Of a stretch of DNA of 64,000 bases, positions 40,811-50,926 are shown one piece after another; the first letter of the stretch is position 1, and every line of letters starts with the position of its first letter. The stretch comes from Amblyomma americanum (lineage: Eukaryota; Arthropoda; Arachnida; Ixodida; Ixodidae). The stretch lies in NCBI RefSeq assembly GCF_052857255.1, contig NC_135497.1, forward strand, positions 546,134,531 through 546,198,530, read 5' to 3'. The position numbers and the translations under genes were made by a program. The notes beneath the pieces were generated by a model. It was given only the letters and a program-made list of their open reading frames with translations. It was not told the origin of the DNA and searched no databases.

Positions 40811-41066
40811 TTCTTTGACCGCAGCGGGGGCCTAGTGACCGTTTGAGCATCCGCCTCGCATGCGGGAGGTGCGGGGTTCGATCCCCAGTGCCACCGGGTA
40901 CCCACCTGTGATACAATGCGCACAAGCTCTCCCCTGCCTAGTGCTCGGCTTCTTTACGGTGCAATGCTTGGGAAATGGGTATTTGACCCCAACTTGAGTA
41001 TAAGAAAAAAGCCTTGTGCCATGGCGCTGTTTGGCCACAAATGGCCTTGCGCAATAAAAACTCATC
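40811..41066 (+). mobile_element. tRNA-Ala-like SINE
   Basis: The head GGCCTAGTGACCGTTTGAGC, anticodon-arm-like CCGCCTCGCATGCGGGAGG (TGC in anticodon position, as in tRNA-Ala) and perfect B box GGGTTCGATCCCC resemble a tRNA gene. The D arm is poor, and a 160-bp unrelated body follows (CAATGCTTGGGAAATGGG, TTGTGCCATGGCGCTGTTTG), ending GCAATAAAAACTCATC. That is SINE architecture, not a tRNA gene. The flanking 12-bp duplication confirms retrotransposition. Confidence 0.75.
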
Positions 41067-41078
41067 ATTATTAGTACA
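41067..41078 (+). repeat. Right target-site duplication of tRNA-Ala-like SINE
   Basis: ATTATTAGTACA, partner of 40799-40810. Confidence 0.6.
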
Positions 41079-41651
41079 CTACTCCCCTTCGATACTCATC
41101 AGCAGTACGAGTAGGCCTAGCGATTGTGGAGAACGGGTTAAAAGTTTTAAGCGAATGGAAATGATCATACGGCGTATACATAGTTTCGACAACGGTAACC
41201 TGAAATCGACAAACGGTGACCTCAAATCGACGACTGCCTACATCTTAGGAAGCACACACATTGATCGGGAAGCGACTGCTAGGCGGTGTGACCCAATCTG
41301 CGGACTAAAGCTTCAGCTCCCGACAGCACTCGTCGACTACGCTTGTGGACAGCAAATAAAGCCGTTTTAATTTTTGCAAATGGGCGCCCTTTGCCATTTT
41401 CGTCATTAGGAACATCGGAAAAAGCAGCTATAAAGAGCGAGAAACGCCGAACACAAACGTTGTCGACAATCTGGCTATGAAGCGTCCTTCCCCCCCCCCC
41501 CCCCTCCCCCCGGCTGGCGCTTGCATTCATCGGTGATTCTTGTTCAGATATCGTACATCATAAAAAAGTAAGTTTACAAACGGCGCAGAAGAGAAGAGAT
41601 TGTTCATCTGAAGTACAACGTAGCTCTACATTTGGTCCTGAACGAACGTGC
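41079..41651. other. No supported gene
   Basis: Contains a C15 run, T, C6 at 41490-41511. Short direct repeat near 41205 (GACAAACGGTGACCTCAAAT and AACCTGAAATCGACAA variants). Confidence 0.45.
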
Positions 41652-41675
41652 CATTGCTGCCTATAGGCAGCAATG
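41652..41675. repeat. Perfect 24-bp palindrome
   Basis: CATTGCTGCCTA is followed directly by its exact reverse complement. No spacer and no mismatch. It lies at the tail of a minus-strand 172-codon frame. Confidence 0.9.
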
Positions 41676-42718
41676 TAAACAAAAGTAGCGCTGAGGTGCA
41701 GTCGTTGTGATGAGCATATTCTTGGGGAATTTCGTACTCGCGCGGTAAATGCCGAATCCTGTAGAATACACGGACTCTTTGCTAAACAAGCAGCAGGAAA
41801 AACTGCACCCAAGGTATCTAAATCGACATCCACAGCAATCGGAGCAGTCTCGAGGCGCGGCTGCGCGGCCGAAGCGAAATGAAGACAGCGGCGGGTATTG
41901 ATCGGTACGGACAGTGATGTATCGTGTCGCTGTGATGTGACCAAGGGATCGGCCGACTGACGCGCTGTCGGCTACGGACCACCGGCACAGAGCTCTACTG
42001 AGCATCGGCGTAGTGTGCCAAAGATAAATACAGCGCATAAGCGACGTTGGCACCCGCAGTATATGCTGAGTGAGATGGGCCCAAGCGAGCCGCTTGGTTT
42101 CAGGACTCGGTGAGTCCCTCGCCCTCTTGCTCAGCATGTCGCCGTAGCTGCCGGTATTTCGAAGGGCGCTGCTATGCACAGCGTGTGTGCGAGAGCAGAC
42201 GACGCATTAGTCCGTGTGTCACAACTTTTGGGGCCCAGGGGACCAGAGTTGCTGCTCTTCCCTGGACGTGACGTCGTAATACACCCCGGCACTGAGAAAC
42301 CGAAATAGCTCATTACAAGCAATGTGTTAGTAAATTATTTACTGCGTATATATCAATCACCGACCCCGCATCACGCGTCTTGGGGCAGTACGCGATGTTT
42401 GAAACGAAGAACACGCCAACCAAAAATTTGGTGTCTCCAACCATTTCATTTATATATGTCTCGTATTACCAGAATTCTATTATGTACTTTATGCTTAGTA
42501 AGAACGCGGCGGCTGTTAAGCCTCTAGTAAGCCGCCCACTCTCTATTTCAGTGAGAGGAAAGTGTCGATGCTACAATGCACTCTCAAGCCAACGTGTTTT
42601 GCAGGATTCTTATGTGCGCTCAGGCAAAAACTGCTCTTACTACTGGCTTTATTTTTGCTGTTCTTCAAGGAACCTGAATAATAACCTTCAAGAAACCTGA
42701 ACTTCACTACGGCAAGGG
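41676..42718. other. Unassigned; GC-rich with a 172-codon minus-strand frame
   Basis: The frame at 42179-41661 (minus) has a Cys-rich stretch DCSDCCGCR but no domain I recognise. Neighbouring frames overlap it. It could be a TE leader or LTR-type sequence of the gypsy element to the right. Confidence 0.35.
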
Positions 42719-42746
42719 CCAGCATGCCGTGGGCATGGCATGCTGG
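42719..42746. repeat. Inverted repeat, 10-bp arms, 8-nt loop
   Basis: CCAGCATGCC (42719-42728) and GGCATGCTGG (42737-42746) are exact complements. It lies just outside the truncated RNase H of gypsy element 2. Confidence 0.85.
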
Positions 42747-42782
42747 TCCGTGACCACGTCAAAGGGACAGCCATAGAAAAAG

Positions 42783-42986
42783 TCAAAACTTGCCAAGGGC
42801 CCAGACAATCACCAAGTACTCTTTCTCCGCCACGAAATAGTTAGGTTCGGTTTTCATGAAGTCGCGGCTGGCGTAAGAAACTGCATATTCCTTGATTCCA
42901 GACTTGCGCTGGGCGAGCGCAGCCCGCCGGCCAATGCTACTGGCGTCCGTGTGGACTTCGGTTGGTGCTTTCGGGTCGAGTGGCAC
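42783..42986 (-). pseudogene. Gypsy element 2 RNase H fragment
   Basis: [16 protein letters not shown], then [20 protein letters not shown] and [14 protein letters not shown]. The TDAS start and EKE motif mark Ty3 RNase H. Ends at a stop directly after GKF. Confidence 0.8.
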
Positions 42987-43199
42987 TAGATCGGCGGTGC
43001 CGTGAGGTGACTGCGCAAGGTTGTAGGCGCCGTCTCATGCAGGCGACTAACTCGAGAAATTCCCGTTGCTGCCGAGAAGCTGAGTTAAAGGGGCACAACA
43101 ATGGCGGCAAAATAGCGGATAAAACATCTAAATTATGAGCCCGAAGCTGCGTAGTTCCTTAATCGAAGTAGGTTTTGGAGATGCAGTCACAGCACGAAA

Positions 43200-43892
43200 T
43201 TTGGCGGTATCGGGACGGACACCCTCCTTTCACATAACGTGGCCTAAAATCGCGAGTTCACGAGCAGCAAAGGGACACTTTTCAAGTTGACCTGAAAGCC
43301 GGCGTCCGTAAGGCAGGTTAAGACGTGATTCAGCCGGTACAGATAAGCATCAAAGTCGGGCAGAAGATCGCAACGTCGTCCAGATAACAGAGGCACGACC
43401 TCCAATTCAGGCCGCGCAGACTGGTGTCTATCATGCGCTCGAAAGTAGCCGGATTATTACAGAGGCAGAAAGGTATGACGTTAGATTCCTACAGGTTGTC
43501 AGGGGTCACAAATGCGGTTTTATGGAGATCGTCGGGTACAATGGGGACCTGCCAGTACCCATAGCGTACACTGAGATAAGAGAAGAGTTCCGCTCCTTGT
43601 AGGCAGCCCAGAGCAACAAAATATGAGGAAGAGGGTAAACATCCTTTCTCGTGGTCTGATTCAGGCGGCGCTAATCAACGCAGAAATGAATAGAGCCATC
43701 TTTCTTCTCCAGGAGCACCGCAGGTGAGGCCCATGGACCGTTAGAGGCCTGAATCATGCCACTCGGAAGAACGGTGTCAATCTCTTCTTGAATAGCTTGG
43801 CGCTCAGTGGCGCAGACACGATACGGGCGCTCACGCAGAGGGGCATGGCCACCGGTGTCGACGTGATGGGTGACAGTCGACGTGCGGGTCAA
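43200..43892 (-). pseudogene. Gypsy element 2 reverse transcriptase, frameshifted
   Basis: The N-terminal part (43892-43671) reads HHVDTGGHAPLRERPYRV, EEIDTVLPSGMIQASNGPWA, SPAVLLEKKDGSIHFCVD. After frameshifts, NPATFERMIDTSLRGLNW and CYLDDVAIF follow, with the catalytic YLDD at 43386-43375. Order and motifs are those of Ty3 RT; the reading frame is lost in several places. Confidence 0.78.
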
Positions 43893-44151
43893 AGCGGGTT
43901 GGTGTGAATCGAAGGAGAAACGAAACTGATGAAGCAGCGCGAGAAGTTGAGTGCAGGAAGAGAGGCGTCGATAGAGGGAATGAAAGCGTCTGTAGGCGAA
44001 GCGGAGAGTGCTGGAATCGGCGGCCTCAGAGCATGTACGTCGAGGGACGGCGAGTCGTAATTCTCATCTTGATAGAGAATAAAATGAATGAGATGGACGG
44101 TACCGAGGCACTCAACACGACGCACAGAGGAAGCACATGTAAACGTATTGG

Positions 44152-44725
44152 TTACGAACAACGTGGTAAAACCAGCTGACAGGGTGAGTACGGCGTATGG
44201 TAGGGGCAGGTAGTTGCGGCGCATGAGACGGGCGATGGTGTAAAAAGCATGTTGACATGACGAACAAGGTTACAAGAGATGAGCACAAGAGCAGATGAAA
44301 ACCTAAGCAGGTCAGTGTCTTCGCTAACGACGACTTTGGCGGGAGCAGTAGAAGGGGCATCTGTCGACAAGGAACCGCTAAGTGCAAAGAGCTCTAGTGT
44401 AGCACGAACCCAATGAATGACTGCGTTATGGCGCGACAGGAAGTCACAACCCAAGGTGATGTCATGAGAACAGGTTGGCAAATTGGTGAATTTAATTACG
44501 TAGAGAATGTCCTGAATAACGAAGCGAGCAGTGCACGGCGCTAACGGAACAATAGCGTGCGCGCTTGCGGTGTGCAGCGAGAATCCAGGAAGTGGGCTCG
44601 TCACTGAGAGCAAGGAGCGGCAAATGGCTGCAGCCATGGCAGTAGCAGCAGCACCGGCGTCAACAAGCGCCAGAACAGAAACACCCTCTACAAAAACTGC
44701 GATCAGATTTGCGGGAAATAATTAA
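44152..44725 (-). pseudogene. Gypsy element 2 aspartic protease region
   Basis: The minus strand reads VLALVDAGAAATAMAA with DAG at 44661-44653, where retropepsins have D[ST]G. The flap and second motif follow: HDITLGCDFLSRHNAVIH (about 44405-44460). The Thr/Ser to Ala change in the active-site triplet would weaken or abolish protease activity. The frame is open for 161 codons (44637-44152). Confidence 0.65.
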
Positions 44726-45109
44726 GGCCTTGGACATTTCGCCGGCGGAGCATTTCTCGCTTCAGGGAATGCGGCATCCAGTTTTCCTCTTGAGAAAGAT
44801 CTGGGCGCCGGCGCATGGGAGAAAGGCAGCGGCGACGCGGAGAAGGTGAGCGCTGGGTGTAGAGGGCGGTGCAATCAGATGAAAGAAGGCGACTCTGTGG
44901 CGGCTCGGCTGGCGTTGAGTATTGACTTGGAGGAGGCCACTAACCGGCAACTCGGGATACTGGCAACCGACGACAGCAAAGTCAGGACACATTACCAGGC
45001 AATCCGCAACAGTAACAGATAGGCCGATTGTCACCAGTACGCCAGGAATTGCCGGATTGTCGAAGCGGTGGGAAAAAATTGGATGTGGTTTAGCTCTGGT
45101 TAACCCAAG
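44726..45109 (-). pseudogene. Gypsy element 2 Gag C-terminus with zinc-knuckle remnant
   Basis: On the minus strand: GNSWRTGDNRPICYCCG...LPGNVS near 45045-44980. That is a CX2C zinc knuckle whose His is Asn and which is cut by a stop. SPSPRRRCLSPMRRRP follows near 44840, a basic segment usual before protease in tick gypsy elements. Confidence 0.55.
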
Positions 45110-45135
45110 TTGAATTGCGAAAGCTTCGTTTCGTC

Positions 45136-45525
45136 TCATTCTGACGCTCTCCTAAACTCAAAGCGGTCTGTTCCGCAGTTGGGGTCATTCCGGGACGTGG
45201 CACGACTTCTAGCCGCATCTTTGTTACAACGTTTCTCGAGTCGTGCGGAGCGTTCTTCTGGCGTCTCTTGAGAGCGTTGTCTCTTCCTCGCTTCGTTCTG
45301 TCGTTCCAGATCAGGTGTCGCCAAAGTCGCGTCAGCATTGAGAGCATGCATGATACTTGTAGATGCACCCAGATCAAGAGATGTTGAACGCATTCGCCTG
45401 GCTGCATAATATGCACGCCGTTTAGCTAAACGTTGTTCCCGCTGTTCATCCGTTTCTTCCGCACGCCGCCGCTTCTTAGCCGCAGCACATCGTTGCAGCT
45501 TCACCTTATACACATCATCCAACAT
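45136..45525 (-). CDS. Basic protein with two STPR-like repeats
   Basis: An intact 129-codon ORF from ATG 45525 to 45136. It is highly charged (Arg, Lys, Glu rich), with two related helical units: AEETDEQREQRLAKRRAYYA...RR at about residues 21-45 and SQETPEERSARLEKR...AARSR at about 84-108. These fit the 23-residue STPR pattern (ET-EQR-RL-KRR) known from silkworm FMBP-1, a DNA-binding domain. Function here is unknown; a DNA-binding or RNA-binding protein of the nested element is plausible. The intact frame contrasts with the broken Gag around it. No TATA box or poly(A) signal was tied to it. Confidence 0.45.
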   Translation of the reverse strand: MLDDVYKVKLQRCAAAKKRRRAEETDEQREQRLAKRRAYYAARRMRSTSLDLGASTSIMHALNADATLATPDLERQNEARKRQRSQETPEERSARLEKRCNKDAARSRATSRNDPNCGTDRFEFRRASE

Positions 45526-45528
45526 ACC

Positions 45529-45601
45529 GTGGAGGATTCGTTGGGACGACTGTGACGAGCCGAGTTGGGGGGCCGCTTTCCCACAGCTGGCATGACGTCA
45601 C
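45529..45601 (-). repeat. 73-bp segment, copy 1
   Basis: GTGGAGGATTCG...GGGACGA...GACGAGCCGAGTTGGGG... to AGCTGGCATGACGTCAC. Recurs at 45634-45706 with about 90 percent identity by eye. It lies directly upstream of the STPR-like ORF start. Confidence 0.8.
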
Positions 45602-45633
45602 GTAGAGCGAGCGCCTCCCCCACGGCAGCGGCG

Positions 45634-45706
45634 CGTGGAGGATTCGCTGGGACGATCGCGACGAGCCGAGTTGGGGCCCCGCTTTTCTACAGCTGGCATG
45701 ACGTCA
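45634..45706 (-). repeat. 73-bp segment, copy 2
   Basis: Direct repeat of 45529-45601, spacing 105 bp. Each copy ends in TGACGTCAC, which contains a CRE-like TGACGTCA palindrome. The pair could be an upstream regulatory duplication. Confidence 0.8.
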
Positions 45707-45795
45707 CAAATAGGTCACGCTAAAGGTCAATGGTGGATTCTCCGGGACGACGGCCAAGAGCGGAAACCTCGAGCAGTATTGCTTTCGCATTAAAA

Positions 45796-46759
45796 ACCGT
45801 CGGAACTGGAGCAACTTGAGGCACAGACGCTGGAGGTGGACTGTAGGTTGGGTGGTAGTTAGGCGGCCTCGGCCGTGCGGCGGCGTAGACCAGGGGCGCA
45901 GCGACAGGTGCGGGCAGCTGTGCTGGTGCGGCCGCAGGGACCAGTGGAGGGGCCTCAGCCATTGGTTCGCTGGTGACATGGCGAAATTCGGGCACCATGT
46001 ATGCAGATGGCCTGGAGTCGGGTGACAAAAGCGAGAGCTGACGTGCAACGTCCTCTCACACGAAGTCTTTAATTCATGCAAATAGCGCCGAGTGGTCGGG
46101 TGCAGCTGAAAGGCCGGCAAGCGACTCGACAGGCGCGGTGGCGACTGACGAGCCTGCGCTTGAGCAGCTCGTCGTAGCTCTGACAGAGACTGACACCTTC
46201 GGCAACGGTGCGATCTCACGACAGGGGCTGAATCCTTGATGCCTTTCAGAAAGCGCTTGATCTTGTAAGCCTCGGACGACTGGGCATTAACGCGTGAGCT
46301 CCGGTTGGCCACATCTTCAGTGTAGCTTGGGAATGTCTCACCCAACTGGGAACGCTTGCGCAAGCGATGTTCAGCGCATAGCTTTCGTACAACAGGACGT
46401 TCGAACACTTCCGTGGGGCTCGCCTTGACATTTGGCCATGTGAAGTCTGCTTCGTGGTTTCGAAACCACAGGTTGGTAAAGCCGGTCAAATAAAAGATGA
46501 AGTTGTTCAACTTTGTAGCATCGTCCCACTTGTTACATTTGCTCATCCGTTCGTATGGTGTGAGTCAGTCTTCAGCATCATCATCGCAAGTCCCGCTGAA
46601 GAGGGCGTGGTCCTGCAGGTGGAAGGAGCCGGAACAGAGGACTGCTGAGCCCACCCGTACGGCTTGGTGGTTGGCCTCTTCGGGCATTGCGGGGGGTCGG
46701 TAGCGTGCAGCTGCAGATAGACAGGGCGTTACGAGAAAGGAAAACCGAATCTCCGCCAA
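45796..46759 (-). pseudogene. Gypsy element 2 Gag, N-terminal and central parts
   Basis: From 46759 the frame carries MPEEANHQAVRVGSAV... and, after one TGA near 46565 where Trp is expected (AED-stop-LTPYERM), NKWDDATKLNNFIFYLTGF and NLWFRNHEADFTWPNVKAS, the Retrotrans_gag core. It goes on to RFLKGIKDSA at about 46250. A frameshift near 46030-46200 moves the proline-rich linker (EAPPLVPAAAPAQLPAPVAA) to another frame (46028-45800). The nested insertion begins there. Confidence 0.7.
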
Positions 46760-46889
46760 ATCTAACGGAGGCTTAGGTCAGCGCTTAGGCGGAGGCGAAA
46801 CACAGTCCCTCGTCTGTCGGGGTCAGCAGGCTCTCGCTCTGAGGAATGGCACTGCGGCTAGGCTAATGCCTGTCTTCTACACAACTAAG
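46760..46889. other. Junction between gypsy element 2 and RTE LINE
   Basis: Possible Gag leader; no LTR found. Confidence 0.35.
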
Positions 46890-48205
46890 GTAATCGCATA
46901 TACAGTCAGGACAACCTTAGACTTTAGTCAACCAAAATATGAGGTAGGTTTTTGTAAAGGGTATGAGATATTTACACTCTCAATCACGTGATACAGCAAT
47001 GCTCAGAAAACAATCAACCCGCATATATAACCTTTGTAGGTTACGAGAAGGCATTAGACTCAGTCGAAACTTCAGCAGGCACTGCGGAATCAGGGTGTAG
47101 AAGAGTCGCATGTAAAAATACTGGAAGATATCTATAGCGCGTGCACAGCTACCCTATAGTCCTCCATAAAGTCAGCAATAAAATTCCAATAAGAAAAGGT
47201 GTCAGCCAGGGAGTCACAACTGCTATCGAATGCCTGCTTACAGGAGGTACTCAGACGCCTGGTATGAGAACAGTTGGGGATAAGAGTTAATGGAGAATAC
47301 GCACAGCGCAGGTAATAGGCCCAATATTATAAATTAATGGTACCATTCTGGTCATTTGTAGTACCGGCCTTTGCCAATGCATTTCCAATATTGAACCGGC
47401 TAGCTATGCCGCTGGGGATATAGCGATTCGCAGATGACATTGCCTTGCTAAGGCACTAAGGAGAAGAACAGCAAAACATGATCGATGAGTTGGACAGGCA
47501 CAGCGAAGCGGTGGGTATAAAAATTAGTATGCACAAAACCAAAGTAATCTTTAACAGCCTCGAAAGAGAACAGCAGTTTACAATTGGTTGCCAGGTGCTG
47601 CAAGTGGTAAGGGAATACGTCTACTTAGGGCAGGTAGTGACCGCAGATAGGGATTATACGAGCGTAAAAAAACTAGAAAAATTAGGATGGGGTGGAGCGC
47701 ATATGGCCGGTTCTCTCAGATCATGAATGGCAGTTTACCAATTTCCCTCAAGAGAAAAGTGTACAACAGCTGTGTCTTACCGGTACTCACCTACGGGGCA
47801 GAAACGTGGAGGCTAACGAAAAGGGTTCAGCTTAAGTTAAGGACGGTGCAGCGAGCCATGGCAAGAAACATGATAGGTGTAACGTTAAGAGACCGGAAGC
47901 GGGCAGAGTGGGTAAGAGAACAAACGCGGGTTAATGACATCATAGTAGAAATCACGTGGAAGAAATGGGCCTGGGCAGGGCAAGTAATGCGAAGGCAAGA
48001 TAACCTCTGGTACACAAGAGTAACGGATTGGATTCCAAGAGAAGGCAAGCGTAGCAGGGGCCGGCAGAAAGATAGGTGGGCGGATAAAATTAATGAGTTT
48101 GAGGGGATAGGGTGGGCGTAGCCGGCATAGAACGGGGTTAAGGAGAGATATAGGAGAGGCTTCTCTTCTGCAGTGAACATTGTCAGGGGGTATGATGATG
48201 ATTAC
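46890..48205 (+). mobile_element. RTE LINE, 5'-truncated, decayed
   Basis: Starts in RT (LDFSQP-like, then NNQPAYITFVGYEKALDSVE at about 47005-47065). Then LHKVSNKIPIRKGVSQGVTT, the catalytic FADDIALLR at 47427-47453, two open pieces and the terminus GAGAGGCTTCTCTTCTGCAG and GTATGATGATGATT near 48190. It shares its C-terminal sequence with the fragment at 16.6-17.2 kb. Confidence 0.8.
47478..48121 (+). pseudogene. RTE ORF C-terminal part in two overlapping frames
   Basis: Piece one (47478-47726): MIDELDRHSEAVGIKISMHK, then VVREYVYLGQVVTADRDY, the RT thumb. Piece two (47687-48121): WSAYGRFSQIMNGSLPISLK, LTYGAETWRLTKRVQLKLR, REQTRVNDIIVEITWKKWAW, GKRSRGRQKDRWADKINEF. They overlap by 40 bp in different frames, so a small indel near 47690 splits them. 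Product inactive. Confidence 0.8.
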
Positions 48206-49565
48206 CAATGTTTAAAGAAATACTAAGTTTATCAGCTGAAAATCACAACACACGAAACTCGCAATAGGTGCACAAAGTTGCTGAACAAACCCACTAAACA
48301 AGTTGAAAATTTTCACGTCCAGGGAACTGGCTAGTTGCCTGCTGGCCAGAAATGGCATAAGAGAGCTGTAAAAGCGCCCTCCAGGGAAATTGACGCTGGC
48401 TTTTAGGGCGTATGGAGAAGAGACAGTTCCGTCAATATAATGAAGAAGCTACGCAGACCAAACGAAACACAAAATCAAGAGCTTACAAATTGATAAAGGC
48501 AAGGAAGAATGATCGAACGCGAATAAAGTGCTTACAGTCAAAGGAAACGTGAAATGTGCACTTGCTAAGGAGATTACGAAGGAAGACAAAAATAACTCAC
48601 CTCATTAAAGATTGCCCTGTACCTAGCACACAGAATGAAATATTTTGTGACCATGCAAGATTTATCACAGAAGACCTTCACATGTAATATACAGCACTGC
48701 CTTCTAGGATCTCTTGTAATATGAGGGCATCACGATAACATCTACTAAAACTCTAAGTGACGAAATTTTTTGTCGCTGATCTTAGTACTCAATAACATGT
48801 AAGCACCGCAAACGTTCCAGGCATCATTCGCTCCGTATTCGATAGAGGCATGGTTTTAGAGTTCTCTAATATGAAAGCAGTGCCCAACATTTTGAGGGCT
48901 ATGAAGCATATGTATACTTCAAGTCAATGCCGATTGCATGCTTATGAAAGCTTTTCGTTACCAGGAACACAAATTCTCCTTATGCATTATTGAACTCAGG
49001 GCAGCCAACACAAAAAAAAATCATTCAGTACTACTGCAGGTGCAAGGAAATGAACGGAATTCACTATGAAACAGGTTGTTCGGAGAAAACTAGCTAGCAG
49101 TCATCTGATAGTCGCATCTCACACCTTCCGCAGAGGCGTCATAAGACACCATTCTTGTCTCTGTTGGCAGCCAGGGATATAGGAGTGACTATAATACCCA
49201 ACCGTTGCACACTTAGGTCAGAAGATAAGTTCGCGTTTCGTCCCTTTCCGACGGAGCGTCAGTTCTTCGCGTGCTGTGCGCTCTTCGTCTCGAACCGAAA
49301 CCTACTCCTTGAACTGTGGCAGGCATTGAAAGAAAAAAAAACAAGCGCAAAAACGTAGCTGACGGGAACGTGTAGAAGGACGCCCAAAACGAGCACTTAA
49401 TACTCACGCTGAAAAAAGGCGAGAAGCCGCACGCAACGAAGTCGGGAGCTGCCCAAACCTGCACAGGCCAGCCAATGCTGGTAGCTAGCGGCAGAACCAA
49501 TCGACCTTGGTCAGTGTGCTTGGCAGAGGAGCTGTTGCCTGCTGCGGTGAGCGAATGTGAATGTA
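48206..49565. other. No supported gene
   Basis: Unassigned AT-rich DNA. Confidence 0.45.
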
Positions 49566-49596
49566 AATATATATATATATATATTTTTTTTTTTAA
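49566..49596 (+). repeat. (TA)9 followed by T12
   Basis: Simple repeat. Confidence 0.95.
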
Positions 49597-49707
49597 ACAG
49601 GGATGTACTTTGCAACCAAATGCATCCAATAAAAAAATATTTGAAACCAGTAACAATGGTGTTTTAAATGCATGTCATATATTACAAACATGTACCAATT
49701 ATTTTGT

Positions 49708-49790
49708 AATAATACGAGTAATAGGTTTGTTCACGCCATTTAGTAGAAGCGATTGAGATGGTACAACGGCAGCCGTGTATACGCGTTACG
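49708..49790 (+). repeat. Copy 2 of the unnamed repeat at 35770-35842
   Basis: AATAGGTTTG, GCCATTTAG and GGTACAACGGCAGCCGT in the same order and spacing as copy 1. Confidence 0.5.
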
Positions 49791-50926
49791 TGAGCACCAC
49801 GTACAGCCTTTGTCAAAAGTTTAGAGCTCAGGGGGTTCGCTTTCAGCCACACCGAGTCCCGGGTGCGAGCGTTCCAAGGGCATATTGGGAGTGAGTTATC
49901 TTTGCAGCCAGGACCACACGTTGCGTTGGGGACCATTCGAGGTGTGCCTCTGGAGTTCATGGCCCCATGAACCAGGTCGGCAAAGGCGGTGTGCAGTGAT
50001 GTCCATGGCGCTGGCGCAACGTAATGAACGGGGGAAAATATCGTTACCAAATACATCCTCAGTTACAACAATGGGACTTGTTGGAACGGAGGCACACGCA
50101 TACGGAAGTTGCATATGCGAGCTGAAGTCCGTTGGAACGCCCGCTTGCAAAATTGATGGGAGCAATTATTTTTCCATTATCGACTTCCTCTCTTTGTTAA
50201 TGTCAGCACACACACACACTGATAAGAGTGCGCTGAAAGCCTTTCGGCACGTGTTTTTGTCTTCCCGGTTAGCGCTGTGACTGAAACTGTTCTCACAAAT
50301 GAAAAAAAAAACTTAAATTACAGACAGCGTGTTCAGTGCAAAATAAATGATGTAATGATTCTTTACAAACAAAACAAAAGCGTTCTTCAAGCCAAGATGC
50401 ACAGATTTCTCTGAGGCTTGTTATTTTTCGTGCTTAAAGGTATCATGCTAATGCGCACCGCTTCTCTAGAGCACGGGGTAAAAATCAGGTCGCGTTGAAA
50501 TTTGGATCGCGCCTTATAACAACATTCCTAACTTTTCCTTGAGGGATGTTTATCGGGGTCCCTCATTTTTGGTTGCAAGCCAGTTTCATCCGAATGGGGT
50601 TCAACTCGCCTTCTCCCAAAATATGTAGTTTCCCAGTGCGCAAAGCTGAATGAACCACACCAAAAGTTGCGGAGGTGCTCTGCTAACCTCCGAGTTATGC
50701 ATGGTGCTGCTTAATTTCATAATTAACTTTGAAAAATTATCTGCAGGATGGAATGGGCAGAACGCATGCACTGAAAGGATTTGTTAGTGCTGTGAGTGTT
50801 TCAAAAGTTCCCCATGCTCTTTGCGGGATGCTCCGGTAACTGTATTTAAAATAGCAGCTGCGCAGTGGTGTTGAATGCTTTCACGGCAGGCCGTCAAGTC
50901 TAGCACAGAGGAGAAAGTTTTCACAT
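49791..50926. other. No supported gene
   Basis: Overlapping frames up to 131 codons at 49885-50280, both strands, without motifs. Confidence 0.45.

Larger units (their letters stand above)
45110..45795 (-). mobile_element. Nested insertion with short terminal inverted words and an STPR-like ORF
   Basis: It interrupts Gag between the proline-rich linker and the zinc knuckle. ATTGCGAAAGC at 45114-45124 is inverted as GCTTTCGCATT at 45781-45791. Inside are a 129-codon minus-strand ORF and two copies of a 73-bp segment. The same GCGAAAGC word marks unrelated repeats at 28340 and 63550. Superfamily unknown; a Helitron or a non-autonomous TIR element are possibilities. Confidence 0.5.
42783..46759 (-). 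mobile_element. Ty3/gypsy element 2, decayed, with a nested insertion in gag
   Basis: On the minus strand from 46759: gag, (insertion 45110-45795), zinc knuckle, protease, RT, RNase H. The element stops inside RNase H at 42783. Integrase and both LTRs were not found, so it is truncated on both sides. Frames shift repeatedly. Sequence differs clearly from gypsy element 1 (for example [20 protein letters not shown] in RNase H), so it is another family. Confidence 0.75.

Noticed and set aside
40822..40895. Functional tRNA-Ala gene
   Set aside because: Anticodon arm and B box fit, but the D arm and acceptor stem do not, and SINE body and target duplications flank it.
41661..42179. 172-codon minus-strand frame as a host gene
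   Set aside because: Overlapped by other frames, no domain; the Cys cluster alone is not convincing.
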